From: Xanthobacteraceae bacterium
Lineage (GTDB): Bacteria > Pseudomonadota > Alphaproteobacteria > Rhizobiales > Xanthobacteraceae
Assembly: GCA_030044035.1 (NCBI GenBank)
Contig: JASHWN010000032.1
Span: 1-8,335 of the forward strand
Length of the DNA stretch: 8,335 nucleotides
Reading direction: 5' to 3'
In this document: in pieces, positions 5,328 to 8,335 of the stretch
How positions within the stretch are numbered: position 1 is the first letter of the stretch
Layout: every line of letters starts with the position of its first letter
Translations under genes and position numbers: made by a program
Notes under the pieces: model-generated
Told to the model about the DNA's origin: nothing
The model's input: the letters and a program-made list of their open reading frames with translations, nothing else
The model's database searches: none

Positions 5328-7412
5328 TTACTCGGTGAACGGCTGATCGACCGCATGCGAGAAGTCGAAGGCGTCGAACAGGTCGTCGAGCGCCGGGCTG
5401 TTCTTCGGAACGTAGGCGTTGTGCTTTCTGCTGACCGGGTTCGGAAGATTGTCGCGGCTGCGGTCGGTCAGCGGCTGCAGTCCCCAGTTCCGCTCGATGA
5501 ACTTCAACAGCGAGACGTGGTCGGCATAGCTGTGGTTGACCTTGCCGCCGGTCGAGTACGGCGACAGGATCAACAGCGGAATGCGCGGGCCGTCGCCGAA
5601 GAAATCGATCGGTTGAACGTAGCCCGAGTCGTAGTAGCCGCCGGCCTCATCCCAGGTGATGAAGACGACAGTCGAAGCCTTCAACTGCGGGTTGGCGTCC
5701 AGCGTATCGAGGACGTTCTGCACATAAGCCTCGAACAGGTCGATCTTCGAGCTTGACGGATGCCCGTCGAGCACGCCGTCAGGTTTGCCGATCGACACCG
5801 CCGGCAACGTGTTGTTCTGGATATCGGCGATCAAGTCGACGGTATCCTTCAGATGAGTCGAAGGATTGTTGGTCATGATCGACGTCGCGTACTGGAACGG
5901 ATTGCAGATCTGGCAGTACAGCGCGCCCATGGCATGGATGGGGTCGGCTTCCGCGGCCGCGGTCAAGGGACCCGCAGTCGAGTTGAGGATGGCCGAATTT
6001 CCCGGCGCGGCGGCGAAGTTCGCCAGCGCCACGGCGTTGTTGTAATTGCCGCCGAAATAGACCCAGCTGATGTTCTTGGCGCTGAGTGCATCGCCGATGG
6101 TCTTGACCGGCGACGGCGGAATCGAACCCTGCGCTGCCGGCGACGGTACCGGCGTGCCGTTGGGCAGAAAGCCCGGATTGGTGTTGTCGACCATGTAGTA
6201 ATGGCCTTCCGCGCAATTAGGCTGGGCCGGGTAGGGCAGCGACTCGATGTAGCTGACGATCGGTTCGATGCCGGGCTGCGTCGTGTCGGAGCAGTTGGTG
6301 AAGTTGCCGTCGACGGTGTACTTGTTGATGGTACCGGCGCGCGGATTGGGATTGGCGATCAGGGTCGCGAGCGGCGGCGTAATGGCGTTGCCGTTGCCGT
6401 CGCTCCAGAAGATCGCGTCGGCGGTGCCGAACATGACGTGGTTCTGCGCGGTGCCGCCGAGAAACGACTGGTGGAAGTTGTCGCTAAGCGTGAAGCGGTC
6501 GGCCAGTTCCTTGAGGATCGAGGCCTGCTCCTGCTCGGCGTTGTAGAAGCCCATCTCATTGCCTTCGCTGAAGTTGCCCTGGACGGTGGCAGACGTCCGG
6601 TCATACGTGTCCATGACGAAGGCGAACAGGTCGTTGAGGCAGCCACTCGGATTGTCGCGCGTGGCGTTGGCCAGGCTGCAATCCTGCTGCTGGGCTGCCT
6701 GGTAGAATCGATGCGTCATGTCGCCGGTGTAGTCGTCGTCGCTGATGTTCGGACCGAGCAGCGGGAACGGGCCGGCCGGCAGCCCGCCGGCGCCAGGTAC
6801 GCGCGTATCGAGAACGTCATGCGGCAGGCCGGTGGCGCCGGTCGTTGTCAGCTCTTGGTTGTCCGGCTGGATGTCGGTCTCGCCGCCCACCGCCGCAAAA
6901 TCCGCAAAGCTCGTCACCGGCGCGTCGGGAAACTGGTTGGCCAAACCGTCGACCACCTGGCCGACGTTCGCCAGCGAGCCCTGGGTGCCCGGCGCGCCGT
7001 TGGTATTGGGCTGCGGCATAATATTGCTTGCACCGTACGGCGTCTTGGCGCTGTCCGGCGCGCCGAAATACCAGGATGGCTGCGCTGCGACTGCATATTG
7101 CTGCGCCAGACTGAAATGCGGTCCCGTCGAGCCGTCTTCATTGACAATGCCCTTGGACAACAGGTTCGAAATCGTTTCCCCGGGTCCCTTCGGCTTGTAC
7201 ACGCCGAAAGTGTGGTCAAGGCCGCGGTTTTCGCCGATCAGGATGATGACATGCTTGATTGGCGTTTTGGTTTGCAAACCGGCGGCGTTATCCGGCGTAG
7301 GCGGCGCGCCATAACCGTTGGCAACGTAGCCGAAGGCGGAAAGCGCCAGGACCGAAGCGCAACACGCCGCCCAGTTTCGCCATTTTCGTAAATGTCCGGT
7401 GCTTGATCGCAT
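5328..7412 (-). CDS. Secreted phosphoesterase, acid phosphatase AcpA / phospholipase C family (PF04185 type)
   Basis: This is a metal-dependent hydrolase that should cleave phosphate esters or phospholipid head groups outside the cytoplasm. The start at 7412 is supported by GGGGAG (7420-7425) seven bases upstream; a longer in-frame start at 7454 lacks this. The 694-residue product has a long signal peptide (HLRKWRNW, then hydrophobic about 15-28, cleavage near GYGA/PP at 36). Family landmarks: IKHVIILIGENRGLDHTFG (52-70, metal-binding E61 and N62, where the family usually reads ENRSFDH), DNFHQSFLGGTAQNH (311-325), DGHPSS (549-554), FITWDEAGGYYDSG (584-597, D588/E589) and VNHSYADHVSLLKFIERNWG (625-644, H627, D631, H632). 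The segment between 80 and 290 is much longer than in short AcpA proteins. Cysteines at 245/258, 374/400 and 500/503 could form disulfides. Whether it acts as phosphatase or phospholipase cannot be told from sequence. Confidence 0.9.
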   Translation of the reverse strand: MRSSTGHLRKWRNWAACCASVLALSAFGYVANGYGAPPTPDNAAGLQTKTPIKHVIILIGENRGLDHTFGVYKPKGPGETISNLLSKGIVNEDGSTGPHFSLAQQYAVAAQPSWYFGAPDSAKTPYGASNIMPQPNTNGAPGTQGSLANVGQVVDGLANQFPDAPVTSFADFAAVGGETDIQPDNQELTTTGATGLPHDVLDTRVPGAGGLPAGPFPLLGPNISDDDYTGDMTHRFYQAAQQQDCSLANATRDNPSGCLNDLFAFVMDTYDRTSATVQGNFSEGNEMGFYNAEQEQASILKELADRFTLSDNFHQSFLGGTAQNHVMFGTADAIFWSDGNGNAITPPLATLIANPNPRAGTINKYTVDGNFTNCSDTTQPGIEPIVSYIESLPYPAQPNCAEGHYYMVDNTNPGFLPNGTPVPSPAAQGSIPPSPVKTIGDALSAKNISWVYFGGNYNNAVALANFAAAPGNSAILNSTAGPLTAAAEADPIHAMGALYCQICNPFQYATSIMTNNPSTHLKDTVDLIADIQNNTLPAVSIGKPDGVLDGHPSSSKIDLFEAYVQNVLDTLDANPQLKASTVVFITWDEAGGYYDSGYVQPIDFFGDGPRIPLLILSPYSTGGKVNHSYADHVSLLKFIERNWGLQPLTDRSRDNLPNPVSRKHNAYVPKNSPALDDLFDAFDFSHAVDQPFTE

Positions 7413-7419
7413 GATTCGT

Positions 7420-7425
7420 CTCCCC
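7420..7425 (-). promoter_or_regulatory. Shine-Dalgarno of the phosphoesterase gene
   Basis: GGGGAG on the minus strand lies 7 bases before the ATG at 7412 and selects that start over the in-frame one at 7454. Confidence 0.7.
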
Positions 7426-7551
7426 GTCGAGTTGGACTTGTAAATGATGGACACGTTAGCCGGTCATGATGACAGGGACGCTTCGGTTTTGTTTCAGCAC
7501 ACAATTCATTTGCGCCGCCGCCTGAGCGGCTGTGTTGAAATGACAACAATT

Positions 7552-7584
7552 GGAAAAAATCTTTTTCCGTGCGCACGCGGAAAG
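7552..7584 (-). terminator. Candidate terminator of the haem protein gene
   Basis: Read on the minus strand, a stem TTTCCG (7583-7578) / CGGAAA (7569-7564) around an 8-base loop is followed by a run of six T (7559-7554). The distal part is also a perfect palindrome, GGAAAAA-ATC-TTTTTCC (7552-7568), so two alternative folds exist. It lies about 60 bp past the stop at 7644 and would separate that gene from the phosphoesterase gene. The rest of the 231-bp spacer (7413-7643) should hold the phosphoesterase promoter, which I could not place. Confidence 0.45.
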
Positions 7585-7643
7585 CAATAGGCGTGGCGCT
7601 TCGGCGGCAATTTCGCCGATGGACATCGGGCGACGATGCGGCG

Positions 7644-8335
7644 CTACCTCTCCGAAGCCTTGAGCGTTTGTTGCAGGGCCGCAAAGTGCGAATCGTGCAC
7701 CGCCGGATTGAACAGCGACCATTGCTGAGCGGCGCGCAGCAGATTCGGGACCGCGGCGAGCGACAGGTTGCGGTAATTCTTGTATTCGGCGGCCGCATCG
7801 TCGAATTGTCCGGCGGTCGCCGCGGCGTCGATGCGGCGCAGCCGCAGCACCAGGTCTTTAAGCGCCGCGCGCGCCCGGCGACGCTGTTCTTCCCCGCCGT
7901 CGATGGAAGGATCCTTGTGATCGGGGAACCATTCGATCAATTCGCGCAATTCCAGGTCAACGGTGTTCACGGCAAGCCCAATCACGTCGGTATCGCGCGC
8001 CGCAATCGCCGTATCGAGCACGCTGGCGAAGTCGTTGATTTCCTTCAATTGCGCGCCGACACCGTCGCGTTCGTACGGCCGCTCGCCGTCGCCGATTGCG
8101 GTCAGGTAGGCCACCAGGTCGCGCCGGTCCGGCGTCGACAGGTTGAGAGCAAACTCGCGGTCGAAATGGGCCACCACCTGATCGTACGTGTCGTAGCGGC
8201 CGTCGTGGAAATACGGCGCGTTGAAGTCGGCGTTGAGCAGCGTCGGCGTCTTGAACAGTCCGCCGGAGCCGACATCGTGCTGCAAATGATCGACGAAGGC
8301 GGCGGATGGCACGTGGCAGGCCGCGCAGCTCAAGC
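7644..8335 (-). CDS. MauG / cytochrome c peroxidase-type haem protein (C-terminal part only)
   Basis: The frame enters from the right edge, so the N-terminus, including any signal peptide and first haem domain, is missing; 230 residues are visible. A c-type haem site CAACH is at visible residues 3-7. The family's C-terminal haem-domain signature follows: GGLFKTPTLLNADFNAPYFHDGRYDT (24-49) and DRRDLVAYLTAIG (69-81). Such periplasmic di-haem proteins reduce H2O2 or oxidise protein side chains. The position of the second axial ligand (Met in CcpA, Tyr in MauG) falls on F57 in VVAHFD, next to H56. About 145 residues follow the haem domain, helical and charged, rich in Ala, Arg, Asp and Glu, beyond where typical family members end. 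The gene precedes the phosphoesterase gene on the same strand, 231 bp away with a probable terminator between. Confidence 0.85.
   Translation of the reverse strand, partial: LSCAACHVPSAAFVDHLQHDVGSGGLFKTPTLLNADFNAPYFHDGRYDTYDQVVAHFDREFALNLSTPDRRDLVAYLTAIGDGERPYERDGVGAQLKEINDFASVLDTAIAARDTDVIGLAVNTVDLELRELIEWFPDHKDPSIDGGEEQRRRARAALKDLVLRLRRIDAAATAGQFDDAAAEYKNYRNLSLAAVPNLLRAAQQWSLFNPAVHDSHFAALQQTLKASER

Noticed and set aside
5022..5756. Open frame of 244 codons on the + strand spanning the end of the phosphoesterase gene and the LolA-like gene start
   Set aside because: It crosses two well-supported minus-strand genes and their spacer, and shows no recognisable domain or ribosome binding site.
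5760..7391. Long open frame (543 codons) on the + strand opposite the phosphoesterase gene
   Set aside because: Its translation is Arg/Val/Ala-rich with no domain pattern, while the minus strand holds a complete family protein with signal peptide and ribosome binding site. It is a mirror effect of high GC.

Overview
The window looks like chromosomal DNA of a GC-rich alphaproteobacterium, most likely from the Bradyrhizobium / Rhodopseudomonas / Xanthobacteraceae part of the Hyphomicrobiales. This rests on the strong GC bias at third codon positions, E. coli-like HpaBC proteins in an alphaproteobacterial style of sequence, and a palindromic intergenic repeat (arms CGTCATCCTGAGG and CCTCAGGGTGACG) of a type I recall from those genomes. 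The assignment is inference; no marker gene is present.

Left half (1-3938): aromatic hydroxylation locus. A partial IclR-family regulator gene runs leftward off the window edge from 622. A 119-bp divergent promoter region with an 18-bp palindrome separates it from a rightward set of three genes: hpaB (4-hydroxyphenylacetate 3-monooxygenase, oxygenase component), hpaC (its flavin reductase partner) and an AraC-family regulator gene of HpaA/PobR type. HpaC supplies reduced flavin and HpaB uses it with O2 to convert 4-hydroxyphenylacetate (or a similar phenol) to the catechol. The ring-cleavage genes that should follow in the pathway are not in the window. A cloverleaf-shaped repeat of about 107 bp sits between hpaB and hpaC.

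Right half (3978-8335): a leftward run of genes for exported proteins. In transcription order it holds the C-terminal part of a MauG/cytochrome c peroxidase-type haem protein (entering from the right edge), a 694-residue secreted phosphoesterase of the AcpA/phospholipase C family (PF04185 type), a 234-residue secreted protein with a LolA/DUF4412-like look, and a 174-residue secreted protein whose core resembles a lone STN domain. The last two are coupled by a TGATG stop-start overlap. A perfect hairpin follows the phosphoesterase gene and a terminator-like element follows the haem protein gene, so the run may be more than one transcript. All four products are predicted to act in the periplasm or outside the cell. 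Their common role is unknown, and this run is the least explained part of the window.

The two halves converge, with only 39 bp between the AraC-type gene and the STN-like gene. No RNA genes, CRISPR arrays, insertion sequences or gene-free stretches over 300 bases were seen.
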